Source of the DNA: JBCDGZ01 sp038750655
GTDB lineage: Bacteria; Bacteroidota; Bacteroidia; Chitinophagales; Saprospiraceae
Assembly (NCBI GenBank): GCA_038750655.1
Contig: JBCDGZ010000116.1
Location: 1-26,174 of the forward strand
Length of the DNA stretch: 26,174 nt
Direction of reading: 5' to 3'
The position numbers and the translations under genes are program-made. Below the pieces are notes generated by a model. The model saw nothing but the letters and a program-made list of their open reading frames with translations, ran no database searches and was not told the origin of the DNA. Shown piece by piece: positions 15,185-22,897 of the stretch; positions within the stretch are counted from its first letter, which is position 1; each line of letters begins with the position of its first letter.

Positions 15185-15320
15185 GATAAGGGCAATGACG
15201 GCAGCCACTGCCGCAGCAATAGCCTCTTTTTAGGTGAAAAGTAGCCGTAAAGACATACAGCCCATTTTCAATATAATAATCTGTTCCCTCCACCAGAGGC
15301 CCTCTCTTCTTGCTTTCCAT
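15147..15320 (-). CDS. DUF5522 family cysteine-rich small protein
   Basis: This short gene encodes 57 residues from an ATG at 15320 to a TGA at 15147-15149. The core DYYIENGLYVFTATFHLKRG runs directly into GYCCGSGCRHCPYP, the hallmark of the DUF5522 family, in which four cysteines and a histidine could bind metal. The function of the family is unknown. It lies 27 bp after the DUF6580 membrane gene on the same strand, so it is probably co-transcribed. Its last 38 bp run antisense to the 3' end of pgpH. A longer overlapping frame (15230-15457) has no such family pattern and is rejected. Confidence 0.85.
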   Translation of the reverse strand: MESKKRGPLVEGTDYYIENGLYVFTATFHLKRGYCCGSGCRHCPYPKKASPPPDTQS

Positions 15321-15347
15321 ACCTGTGTGTGAAGTCGTCGTCGAGCC

Positions 15348-15929
15348 CTAAACGTAGTCTTCTTCGAGTTCTGTAGTGGTAGATAGCTGAGGAAAGCGCG
15401 TTCGTAACAGTTCATAACTGCCGAAAAGTATACTGACGTAGAACAAGTCCCCCGCAATCGTATTCAGGGCGAAAGGAATGCCAGCAACGTAGGTCGCGAT
15501 TAACCCGCCGAAATTAGCCGAGAAATTGCTATAGCCAACGGCCCATACCCCAAAGTTGGTGATGAGGAAAAAGAGTGCAGAACTAGCTAGACTGGCTCCC
15601 AATAAACGAGTTGTACTGACCTTTTTCAGTAAACGAAATCCCAGGAGCGTAATGAGTGCAAAACTCAGGTAGATGTAAAGAGAAGTGCTGTGAAAGACCA
15701 TGAAACTTTCCGATGCGTAAACAACATTATTGATGATCAGATCGCTAATGAGCATCGCCAGCATAGGAATGATAAAGGCCCAGTACTTCTTGCTGAAGTA
15801 GGCTGCACCAAACAGCGACATCCCAGCAATAGGAGTGAAGTTGGGCGGATGGGGCAACAAACGGCTGAGGGCTGCCAGTAAGATCATCATCGCTACTACA
15901 CCAAATCCAAGATTGATTTTTGATTTCAT
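15348..15929 (-). CDS. DUF6580 family putative transport protein
   Basis: A 193-residue integral membrane protein. The N-terminal part reads ALSRLLPHPPNFTPIAGMSLFGAAYF, the pattern I associate with DUF6580 proteins, which resemble ECF-type substrate-binding membrane subunits. About five hydrophobic segments follow (WAFIIPMLAMLISDLII, SLYIYLSFALITLLGF, LLGASLASSALFFLITNFGVWAVGY, GGLIATYVAGIPFALNTIAGDLFYVSILFG). The C terminus is acidic (TTTELEEDYV). No ATPase or energy-coupling subunit is adjacent, and the substrate is unknown. It precedes the DUF5522 gene and diverges from a solute-binding lipoprotein across 140 bp. Confidence 0.8.
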   Translation of the reverse strand: MKSKINLGFGVVAMMILLAALSRLLPHPPNFTPIAGMSLFGAAYFSKKYWAFIIPMLAMLISDLIINNVVYASESFMVFHSTSLYIYLSFALITLLGFRLLKKVSTTRLLGASLASSALFFLITNFGVWAVGYSNFSANFGGLIATYVAGIPFALNTIAGDLFYVSILFGSYELLRTRFPQLSTTTELEEDYV

Positions 15930-15962
15930 CTGTCTAAGTTTTTAGGAAATTCATCTTCGAGG

Positions 15963-15970
15963 CAAAAATA
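15963..15970 (-). promoter_or_regulatory. Possible -7 element of the DUF6580/DUF5522 transcript
   Basis: TATTTTTG on the minus strand, 33 bases before the DUF6580 ATG, matches TAnnTTTG. A TTG at the expected distance is missing, so confidence is low. Confidence 0.35.
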
Positions 15971-16069
15971 AAGGAATTTTACAAATGAAGGAGGATTTAC
16001 AGAAACAAAAAATCTGCTACCTTTATCCCTGCAATTAAATTGCCATTGATCAACTAATAATAGCTCATA

Positions 16070-17179
16070 ATGAATTGGTATCGATCTTTACCCTTGTTTT
16101 TGGTGCTGGTACTGCTAGCCGCCTGTAATGGTGATTCGACGGATAATAAATCGACAAGTACGACTGATGCGGCGGCGGAAAGCCAGGATGTTCAGCCGGA
16201 GGTCAGAACTGATGTTCGGGTGATAACGGTCCCGGATGCGAAGACGATGTATGTGTATACCGACCTAGATTTGCCGGATGATTTTGTACCGCTCAAGCAG
16301 TTTGAATCGATCAAGGGCGTCAAGGTCAACTTGCTTAGGGGCAGTACGGAGGACCTGATTGCCCGCATAAAGCGAGAGGAACAGCAGCCGATTGCGGATA
16401 ATTTACTCGTGAAAGATGCGCTGAGTTTGTACAAGGCCAAGTCGCAGAATATTTGTAAGCCGCTGGTTTCCAATATTATCCGTCAGAATGTGCCGGAGAG
16501 TCTGCGCGACCATGAGAACAAGTGGTACGGTCTGACCCGCAGGGGCTGGGGGATCATGTATGACAAATCTAAAGTCGACCCCGCAGCGTTGAAGACCTAC
16601 GCCGATCTGGCTAATGAGCAATGGCGAGGGCAGCTGCTGGTCGGCGCGGCCGCCGACCCGGGCTACCAGTCCTTGTTGGCCTCCTTGCTGGCGCGCCAGG
16701 GGCAGAAGAAGGTCACCGATTGGGTAGCAGGGGTTGTGGCCAATCTGGCCCGTCCGGCCAAGGGCAGCGAAGACGACCAGATCGAAGCGCTCGTCGCCGG
16801 CCAGGGCCAGTTAGCCTTAGTCAGCAGCCGGGCCGTCATCAAGTTCCTCTCCAACCTGAGCGATGACAGCGGGGAGGGGGACCGCCTGGGCTTCACCTAC
16901 CTCAACAGCACCTCTGGCTATCCGCATACCAACGTCAGCGGCGTGGCCATTCTGGAAAAACCCGCTAATTTCGGCAATGCCTTAGCCTTCGCCGAGTTCA
17001 TCACCGGCGCAGGGCCACAGCTGGCGCTGGCGCAGTTTCTGGGCGATGTACAGGTGCATCCACAATCTAGCGGGGCTAGCCAGGCTGGCCCTTTTGAGTC
17101 TGATGACCTATTCCTCGATCTCATTGGCCATCACAACAGCCAGGCGAAAAAAGTGATGCAAAAAGTAGGGTGGAAGTGA
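16070..17179 (+). CDS. FbpA/FutA-like solute-binding lipoprotein lacking the usual iron ligands
   Basis: A 369-residue extracellular solute-binding protein with a lipoprotein signal (LVLVLLAAC, lipidated cysteine near residue 19) and a low-complexity Ser/Thr linker. The two-lobed fold matches ferric-iron binding proteins: GVKVNLLRGSTEDLIARIKRE, WYGLTRRGWGIMYDKSKV, TYADLANEQWRGQL and HTNVSGVAILEKPAN line up with family segments. The ligand positions differ, though. The family's S-x-HY near the start is here YVYTDLDLP (61-69), and the tandem tyrosines are replaced by SSRAV (252-256). Binding of Fe(III) in the usual way is therefore doubtful. No permease or ATPase is next to it. The next gene overlaps its stop, so the two are co-translated. 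Confidence 0.82.
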   Translation: MNWYRSLPLFLVLVLLAACNGDSTDNKSTSTTDAAAESQDVQPEVRTDVRVITVPDAKTMYVYTDLDLPDDFVPLKQFESIKGVKVNLLRGSTEDLIARIKREEQQPIADNLLVKDALSLYKAKSQNICKPLVSNIIRQNVPESLRDHENKWYGLTRRGWGIMYDKSKVDPAALKTYADLANEQWRGQLLVGAAADPGYQSLLASLLARQGQKKVTDWVAGVVANLARPAKGSEDDQIEALVAGQGQLALVSSRAVIKFLSNLSDDSGEGDRLGFTYLNSTSGYPHTNVSGVAILEKPANFGNALAFAEFITGAGPQLALAQFLGDVQVHPQSSGASQAGPFESDDLFLDLIGHHNSQAKKVMQKVGWK

Positions 17180-18720
17180 TACCAAAGCAGTTTCATCTTC
17201 CTATTTTCTTATTGCTTATTCTTGGGATAGTGCTTAAATACGACTATCTCGACATTATGGAATATGGGCCGCACGGCATCCATCGCTGGCGGCAGTCCGA
17301 TAGCGCCATTCAGGTCTCTTGCTACTATAACAACGGAATGCGTTTCTTTCAGCCCTGCGTCTACAACTTGCACAACGGTACTGGGGCGGCTGTTTCAGAG
17401 TTTCCGATCTTGTACTACTGTACGGCCTTGCTGTACCCTATTTTTGGGCCAGACCATAGTATTCTTCGCTGGCTGAATTTCCTGATTTTAGTGGGGGGGC
17501 TATATTGTTTTTCCAGAATGCTCCTCAAAATTTTGGACGATGTAGCCTTATCGGTCATCATTCCCATGCTGCTACTGGGGGCTTCGGTTATCGCCTATTA
17601 TGGGTTTACTTACATCCCCAACACCCCGGCGTTGGGCCTGACGCTGATGAGCATTTATTTTTACTACGAATACCATCGGCAGCAAAAACGGGTTTATTTC
17701 TGGTGGGCCGTGGCGCTGATGCTGCTGGCTGCGCTGATCAAGGTCACCTTGTTGGTGGTCTTTCTATCCTGGCTAGGAGCTTATGTGTTGACCCGTTTAC
17801 CTTTTTTCACAAAAAAACGAGCAGATGATTTTTTCCCCTCCTTACCAATGGTTGCTGCCGCTACGAGCATCATTCTGGGAGGCGCTTTGGGATGGGTGAT
17901 TTGGGCGAAACACTACAACGAACTTCACCAATCTGGTCTTTTCCTGGCTGCAGTTCGACCCATCTGGGAAATGACGGAGAAGAACCTAAGCTACACCTGG
18001 TATTTGCTGGGTACCCGCACCGAAAACTACTTCTACGCCTATCCAATTTGTTGGATATTCGTAGGGATGCTGGCTTTTATTTTATTTCACCTCAAAAGAA
18101 TCCGTCCGGAAGTCAGCTTGATGTTTGGTTTGTTGATTTTGGGTAGTATCGCTTATCTACTGCTTTTCTTCGATCAACTCCGGGTCCATAATTACTATTT
18201 TGTCGATGTGATGCTGGTGCCTTTGGTGCTGCTCGCTATTTTCGCGGCAGTTGTACAATCCTACCTCAATAAAAACTGGCAGCGTGGCTTATTTACGGTG
18301 TTGGTCTTTATATTGGTAAATGTGAATGTAAATTCTGCCTATTTCTATAATTTTAAAGCCTACGAGCCGACCCAGCTGGAGATTAAGGATGTCAATTCCA
18401 GTCTTTACAAGACTGCCGAGCTACAGCAATTTCTTGTTGAGCAGGGCATAGATCAAGCGGCCAAAATCGTCAGCATCCCCGACGGCACCCCCAATAATAC
18501 CCTCTATTATTTGGATCGAAAGGGGTGGACAGAGACCTTTCACGGTAAAAACTTGATCAGCCAGCTGCCTAATTTTCAGCGCCTGGGCGCTCGTTTTCTG
18601 ATTATCAGTGATCGGGAGTATGGCCCGGTGAAGACGTTTATGGATACGGTGCAGGTGGTGCCCAAGGTCTTTGATGAGTCGGTTTATATTTTTGATATAG
18701 AGGAGTTGGTAAAGAATTAG
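17170..18720 (+). CDS. Putative GT-C-fold membrane glycosyltransferase (ArnT/PMT-like)
   Basis: A 516-residue protein with about ten membrane helices and a soluble C-terminal part (about 400-516). The first external loop carries HRWRQSDSAIQ (38-48), with an acidic D44 where GT-C enzymes of the PMT/ArnT group place a catalytic acidic residue, and later EFPILYY, also typical of this group. It probably transfers a sugar from a lipid carrier; donor and acceptor are unknown. There is no ATG start. A GTG at 17170 overlaps the preceding gene by 10 bp, and a GTG at 17176 gives a GTGA overlap with its stop, the form usual in coupled translation. The pairing with the solute-binding lipoprotein is therefore tight. 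Family assignment is tentative. Confidence 0.7.
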   Translation: MEVIPKQFHLPIFLLLILGIVLKYDYLDIMEYGPHGIHRWRQSDSAIQVSCYYNNGMRFFQPCVYNLHNGTGAAVSEFPILYYCTALLYPIFGPDHSILRWLNFLILVGGLYCFSRMLLKILDDVALSVIIPMLLLGASVIAYYGFTYIPNTPALGLTLMSIYFYYEYHRQQKRVYFWWAVALMLLAALIKVTLLVVFLSWLGAYVLTRLPFFTKKRADDFFPSLPMVAAATSIILGGALGWVIWAKHYNELHQSGLFLAAVRPIWEMTEKNLSYTWYLLGTRTENYFYAYPICWIFVGMLAFILFHLKRIRPEVSLMFGLLILGSIAYLLLFFDQLRVHNYYFVDVMLVPLVLLAIFAAVVQSYLNKNWQRGLFTVLVFILVNVNVNSAYFYNFKAYEPTQLEIKDVNSSLYKTAELQQFLVEQGIDQAAKIVSIPDGTPNNTLYYLDRKGWTETFHGKNLISQLPNFQRLGARFLIISDREYGPVKTFMDTVQVVPKVFDESVYIFDIEELVKN

Positions 18721-18757
18721 CAGTCGTCGAAGCGGAAAGCAATAGAAATTAGTAATC

Positions 18758-19552
18758 ATGACAAAATGGATATGGACATTGGGCCTACTTTTATCTACCC
18801 TACAGCTTATCGCTCAGGAAGTTATCCTTTTTGATGAGGCCGCCTGTCCGCAGATTGCAGAACAAACCGATCAAGCACCGCAGCTCCTTTCGTCGCGCTG
18901 TGAGTATTGTACCGCTGAAGACCTCCGGATTGTGTTGCGCAAGGGCTTTGAGATGAAAAAATCTAAGGCTAAGGTTACTATTCCGGTCAAGGTTAAATTG
19001 CGATTGTTGGTTGACGATGAGGGGGCTTTGGCTGGGGTCCTATTTACGGATACCTATGCAGCTAAAATTAAGGAAGAAGTGCTAGAGCGTCTGAAAAAGG
19101 AGGACGTCAGCCGCTTTCGTCCGGCTCAGGCTGATGATGCGGCGGTATGTAGTTGGACGGATGCTATAGAGCTGTCTTATGGCAAATACGGTTTTCGATC
19201 CGAAATTTTCCAAGTAGTGCAGTCCATGCCTCGGTTTCCGGGATGTGAGCACAATGGAAGCCAGGAGGAGCGCGATAAATGTGCGCGGGAGAAAACGAGG
19301 GCCTTTCTTTACGATCGGCTGGTTTACCCAGAGGAGGCCAGGGAGAAGAAGATTGAGGGGGTAGTGGTGGTCCGCCTGATTATTGATGAGGAGGGGAATG
19401 CGGTTTATCCTACGGTTTTAAGTGATATAGGTGGTGGATGCGGGGCGGCGGCTTTGGCGGCCTTAGCGGATATGCCCAGGTGGGTGCCGGGGGCCCAGGG
19501 GGGGCGCACGGTCAATGTCTATTACATGATTCCCGTGAGGTTTGAATTGTGA
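18758..19552 (+). CDS. Exported protein with TonB C-terminal domain and a possible second, diverged copy
   Basis: A 264-residue protein with a signal peptide (MTKWIWTLGLLLSTLQLIAQ) instead of the membrane anchor of true TonB. The C-terminal part (about 155-264) has the Bacteroidota TonB pattern: VQSMPRFPGCE, LVYPEEAREKKIEGVVVVRLIIDEEG, then MPRWVPGAQGGRTVNVYYMIPVRF. The preceding part (about 62-145) has similar spacing: VTIPVKVKLRLLVDDEG, FRPAQADDAAVCSW and AIELSYG, suggesting a degenerate duplicate. Eight or more cysteines are present, so disulfides in the periplasm are likely. Its role is unclear; it may bind a TonB-dependent receptor or peptidoglycan. It lies 37 bp after the GT-C gene, probably on the same transcript. 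Confidence 0.75.
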   Translation: MTKWIWTLGLLLSTLQLIAQEVILFDEAACPQIAEQTDQAPQLLSSRCEYCTAEDLRIVLRKGFEMKKSKAKVTIPVKVKLRLLVDDEGALAGVLFTDTYAAKIKEEVLERLKKEDVSRFRPAQADDAAVCSWTDAIELSYGKYGFRSEIFQVVQSMPRFPGCEHNGSQEERDKCAREKTRAFLYDRLVYPEEAREKKIEGVVVVRLIIDEEGNAVYPTVLSDIGGGCGAAALAALADMPRWVPGAQGGRTVNVYYMIPVRFEL

Positions 19553-19578
19553 GAACATATTAGGAGGTGGGATGTTCT
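19552..19578. other. Inverted repeat after the TonB-like gene
   Basis: AGAACAT (19552-19558) and ATGTTCT (19572-19578) form a perfect 7-bp stem with a 13-nt loop, starting at the stop codon. No T-run follows. It could be an operator or a weak transcript-end structure in the 153-bp gap before the CPBP gene. Confidence 0.3.
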
Positions 19579-19705
19579 AAAACTGCACAAATAGAATAAT
19601 CTTATTATCTTGTCACTTCTTTAGAGAGGTGGAAATAACTGACCATTACTTCCGTCAAAAATAGACAGTGTCTTATATTAGAACGACAACAATAAACCGT
19701 TTGGC

Positions 19706-20659
19706 ATGTTCCTCCACAATGTTCACAAAGGTCAAAATGAATTCTGGCAGTACCTGTTGACAATAATGGGTGTTATTGTGGCCTATATTATGGGACAATT
19801 GCCGCTTTTCTTTGTCGCTATGGCCAAGGCCCCTAGTGCTCCGGAGGCACAACGCCGAATCACCAAGTTTTCTGAAAATATTGACTTTGCCGTACTCGAT
19901 ATTAGCACTAATCTAGGGCTAGTGCTGATGTTGCTCATTTTTGTCTTCGCCATGATGGCCCTCTGGGGGTTCGTAGTCCATCTACACAAGCGTCCGTTTC
20001 GCACGCTGATCACCCCCCAATCCCGTATCGACTGGTCAAAGGTGGCTTTCGGCTTCTTTTTGTGGGGAGGAATGACCCTGATTTGTGAAGCGGTGGCCTA
20101 TTGGCTTCATCCCGAGGCTTACATATGGCAATTTGAGATACAAAATTTCTTACCTTTATTGCTTATTGCCCTGTTTTTGATACCCATCCAAACCACCTTC
20201 GAGGAGGTCTTTTTCCGGGGGTATTTGATGCAGGGAATCAGCTTGATCAACGAAAGTCGGCTGGCCCCGCTGTTGATTACTTCGGTGCTTTTTGGTGCGA
20301 TCCATTTTTCCAATCCAGAAGTGACTAAGTTTGGAGCTGGTCTAATGATGACCTATTACATCGGGGTGGGGCTGTTTCTGGGAATTATCACGCTGTTGTA
20401 CGACTCCTTGGAGTTGGCAATAGGCGTCCATGCAGCAACGAACATCTTTGCTACGGTGTTCATCACTTTTGATGGTTCGGCTTTGCAGACCGATGCACTG
20501 TTCAAGACTACTGAGTTCAACGTACTGCTAAGCCTGGGCTTCACGCTGATTATGGCACTGATTTTTCTGTTGGTATGTCGCAAAAAATACGGGCCTGGAG
20601 ACTGGAAGAAGGTTTTTGGCCTTGTTGAGAATAATGAACCCCTGGAAGATATAGTTTAA
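19706..20659 (+). CDS. CPBP family intramembrane metalloprotease
   Basis: A 317-residue membrane protein with about eight helices and the Abi/CPBP (Rce1-like) motifs: EEVFFRG at 166-172 (E166, E167, R171), H200 in FGAIHFSNP, and H242 with N246 in GVHAATNIFA. These glutamates, histidines and the asparagine form the intramembrane active site, so it should be active. CPBP proteases process prenylated or membrane substrates in eukaryotes and mature or resist peptides in bacteria; here the substrate is unknown. It begins a tight rightward set with an M1 peptidase (23-bp gap) and then the EAD and EAD-TIR genes. The start at 19706 is the first ATG, and no strong promoter match was seen in front of it. 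Confidence 0.88.
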   Translation: MFLHNVHKGQNEFWQYLLTIMGVIVAYIMGQLPLFFVAMAKAPSAPEAQRRITKFSENIDFAVLDISTNLGLVLMLLIFVFAMMALWGFVVHLHKRPFRTLITPQSRIDWSKVAFGFFLWGGMTLICEAVAYWLHPEAYIWQFEIQNFLPLLLIALFLIPIQTTFEEVFFRGYLMQGISLINESRLAPLLITSVLFGAIHFSNPEVTKFGAGLMMTYYIGVGLFLGIITLLYDSLELAIGVHAATNIFATVFITFDGSALQTDALFKTTEFNVLLSLGFTLIMALIFLLVCRKKYGPGDWKKVFGLVENNEPLEDIV

Positions 20660-20682
20660 AAAGAAATTGTAAAACTAGTTAA

Positions 20683-22554
20683 ATGAACAGACTTTTTGTT
20701 TTTCTGGCCCTATTGGCCATGGTCACCCAGATAGAATTAAATGCGCAGCCAGATCGCTGGCAACAGGGGGTTGAATACAAGATGAATATCGACTTTAACG
20801 TCGACAAGCACCAGTACAAAGGAACCCAAGAGCTGGTCTATCACAACAATTCGCCCGATGCATTGGATCGGGTCTTTTACCATCTTTACTTCAATGCTTT
20901 TCAGCCGGGCAGTATGATGGACGTCCGCTCCCGTACGCTACCTGATCCCGATGGGAGAGTGGGCAGTCGCATTTCTAAGCTGCAACCCAATGAAATTGGC
21001 TACATCAAGGTCAAATCCCTCAAACACAACGGTAAGAAAGTGAGCTATGAGGTGGTAGGCACCATCTTGGAAGTACAACTTAAAAAGCCCATCCCGCCCA
21101 ACAGCAGTGCTCGTCTAGAGATGGAGTTTGAAGCTCAGGTACCCGTACAGATTCGTCGCTCCGGCCGAGATAATAAGGAAGGCATTTCTTATTCTATGTC
21201 CCAGTGGTACCCTAAGCTTTGCGAATATGACTATCAGGGCTGGCACGCCAACCCCTACGTAGGACGTGAGTTTTATGGGGTCTGGGGCAGTTTTGATGTG
21301 AATATTAACATTGATAAGCGGTATATCGTCGGTGCGACCGGAGAGTTGAAGAATGCTGGCGCAGTGGGCTATGGTTACGAGAGGCAAAGTACGACGGTCA
21401 ATCGTCCCGGTGGGGACAAGCTCAAGTGGAATTTTTATGGGGAAAATATTCACGACTTCGTCTGGGCGGCTGATCCAGATTATACCCATACTTCCCTACA
21501 GGCCAAAGATGGACCACTGATGCACTTTCTCTATCAAGAAAATGATCGTACCGTAGCCAATTGGAAAATGCTGCCAACAGTAATGGATCGGGCTTTTGCC
21601 ATCATCAACGAACGTTTTGGTGAGTATCCTTATCCTGTTTATTCCTTTATCCAGGGGGGCGATGGTGGTATGGAATACCCAATGGCCACCTTGATTACCG
21701 GCGAACGCAACTTTGCCAGCTTGGTTGGCGTATCTGTACACGAATTGATGCACAGCTGGTACCAAATGGTTTTGGGAACAAATGAGAGTCTTTACGCCTG
21801 GATGGACGAAGGTTTTACCAGCTACGCTACTAATATTGTCGTTAACGAGCTGAAGCGGGAGGGGCTGATTCCGGGATCTAGTGCAGTGAGCAATCCACAA
21901 GCTGGCTCTTATATGGGCTACTCCAATCTGACCCAAAGCGGTCGCGAAGAGCCGCTGACTACCCACGCCGACCACTTTTCCACCAACGGGGCCTATGGCC
22001 TCGGCTCCTACATTAAAGGGGCGGTCTTTCTGCATCAACTGGAATACGTCGTCGGGCGCAAGGCCTTCCAAAAGGGAATGCTGGATTACTTCGATACCTG
22101 GAAATTCAAACATCCCAATATCAATGATTTCATCCGAGTGATGGAGAAAACCTCTGGATTAGAACTAGACTGGTATAAAGAATACTGGATCAATACCACT
22201 CACACTATTGACTATGGCATTAAATCGGCTGATAAAGAAGCTCGTAAGAAAGTCAAAGTCGTCCTCGAAAAGTCAGGAACCATCCCCATGCCTATTGACC
22301 TCGTGGTTACTATGAAGGATGGCAGCAAAAAGATATACAACATCCCACTGCGCATCATGCGAGGCAGTAAGGAGCAGGAATACACGGGCACGAGCTACGA
22401 GGTACTGGAAGACTGGCCCTGGACCCATCCCTCTTATGAGGTAACCTTGAAGCTCAAGTGGAAAAATATTGAGAAGATTGAGATTGATCCGTCCAGCCGC
22501 ATGGCAGACATCAACATCAGTAACAACATCAAGGAGACCGAGGTGAAGCCTTAG
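20683..22554 (+). CDS. M1 family (gluzincin) metallopeptidase, exported
   Basis: A 623-residue zinc peptidase with a signal peptide (FLALLAMVTQIELNAQ). The zinc site is H353-E354-L-M-H357 with the third ligand E376 in WMDEGFTSY, exactly 19 residues after H357 as in the M1 family. The upstream exopeptidase motif appears as GGMEYP (328-333) in place of GAMEN. An N-terminal beta-domain (about 25-270) precedes the catalytic domain. The enzyme probably acts in the periplasm or at the surface and cleaves N-terminal residues from peptides. It follows the CPBP protease by 23 bp and precedes the EAD gene by 30 bp, which argues for one operon, although no terminator or internal promoter was found either way. 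Confidence 0.92.
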   Translation: MNRLFVFLALLAMVTQIELNAQPDRWQQGVEYKMNIDFNVDKHQYKGTQELVYHNNSPDALDRVFYHLYFNAFQPGSMMDVRSRTLPDPDGRVGSRISKLQPNEIGYIKVKSLKHNGKKVSYEVVGTILEVQLKKPIPPNSSARLEMEFEAQVPVQIRRSGRDNKEGISYSMSQWYPKLCEYDYQGWHANPYVGREFYGVWGSFDVNINIDKRYIVGATGELKNAGAVGYGYERQSTTVNRPGGDKLKWNFYGENIHDFVWAADPDYTHTSLQAKDGPLMHFLYQENDRTVANWKMLPTVMDRAFAIINERFGEYPYPVYSFIQGGDGGMEYPMATLITGERNFASLVGVSVHELMHSWYQMVLGTNESLYAWMDEGFTSYATNIVVNELKREGLIPGSSAVSNPQAGSYMGYSNLTQSGREEPLTTHADHFSTNGAYGLGSYIKGAVFLHQLEYVVGRKAFQKGMLDYFDTWKFKHPNINDFIRVMEKTSGLELDWYKEYWINTTHTIDYGIKSADKEARKKVKVVLEKSGTIPMPIDLVVTMKDGSKKIYNIPLRIMRGSKEQEYTGTSYEVLEDWPWTHPSYEVTLKLKWKNIEKIEIDPSSRMADINISNNIKETEVKP

Positions 22555-22584
22555 ATTAATATACTCTCAAATAAGAACACTAAA

Positions 22585-22863
22585 ATGACCCACAAAGATT
22601 ATATTGAAGAATTAGCCGCCGGAGGCGATCTAGATAATGCGATCAAAGAGTTTTTACGAGGAGCCAAGATATTGGGGGGGAGGATTTATAATGATGCGAT
22701 CTCCATTTCTGGCCGCTATAATGGCCTCAAAAATGATATGGATAAAGGAGTACTTCCACCTGATTTTTTTGAAAGAAAAAAGAATGGGATTCGGAATGCG
22801 CTGTTGAGTATGCTAGAAGATTACGAACCCTCAGAAACGATTACTTTTACTAAGCCTAACTAA
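22585..22863 (+). CDS. Stand-alone EAD11-like effector-associated domain protein
   Basis: A 92-residue protein made of one small all-helical domain. The pattern G-x-L-x-x-AIKEFLRGAK ... ISGRYNGLKNDMDKGV ... ERKKNGIRNALLSMLEDY matches effector-associated domain 11 (EAD11): a short helix pair, the GRYN segment, then a basic helix ending ALL-x-x-L. EADs are described as homotypic adaptor domains that recruit effectors in bacterial conflict systems. This copy has no effector attached. Its sequence lines up without gaps with the N terminus of the next protein, with about 51 of 88 residues identical and the same opening MTH-K/R-DYIEELAA. It lies 30 bp after the M1 gene and 34 bp before the EAD-TIR gene. 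Confidence 0.8.
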   Translation: MTHKDYIEELAAGGDLDNAIKEFLRGAKILGGRIYNDAISISGRYNGLKNDMDKGVLPPDFFERKKNGIRNALLSMLEDYEPSETITFTKPN

Positions 22864-22897
22864 TTACGGATTTGCACAATCACAAAATCATTTATTC

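Noticed and set aside
15230..15457. 75-codon minus-strand frame across the DUF6580/DUF5522 junction
   Set aside because: It overlaps both genes in another frame and lacks any family signature, whereas the 57-residue frame has the DUF5522 cysteine motif.
21496..22113. 205-codon minus-strand frame inside the M1 peptidase
   Set aside because: It covers the zinc-site coding region in antisense and shows no recognisable domain.
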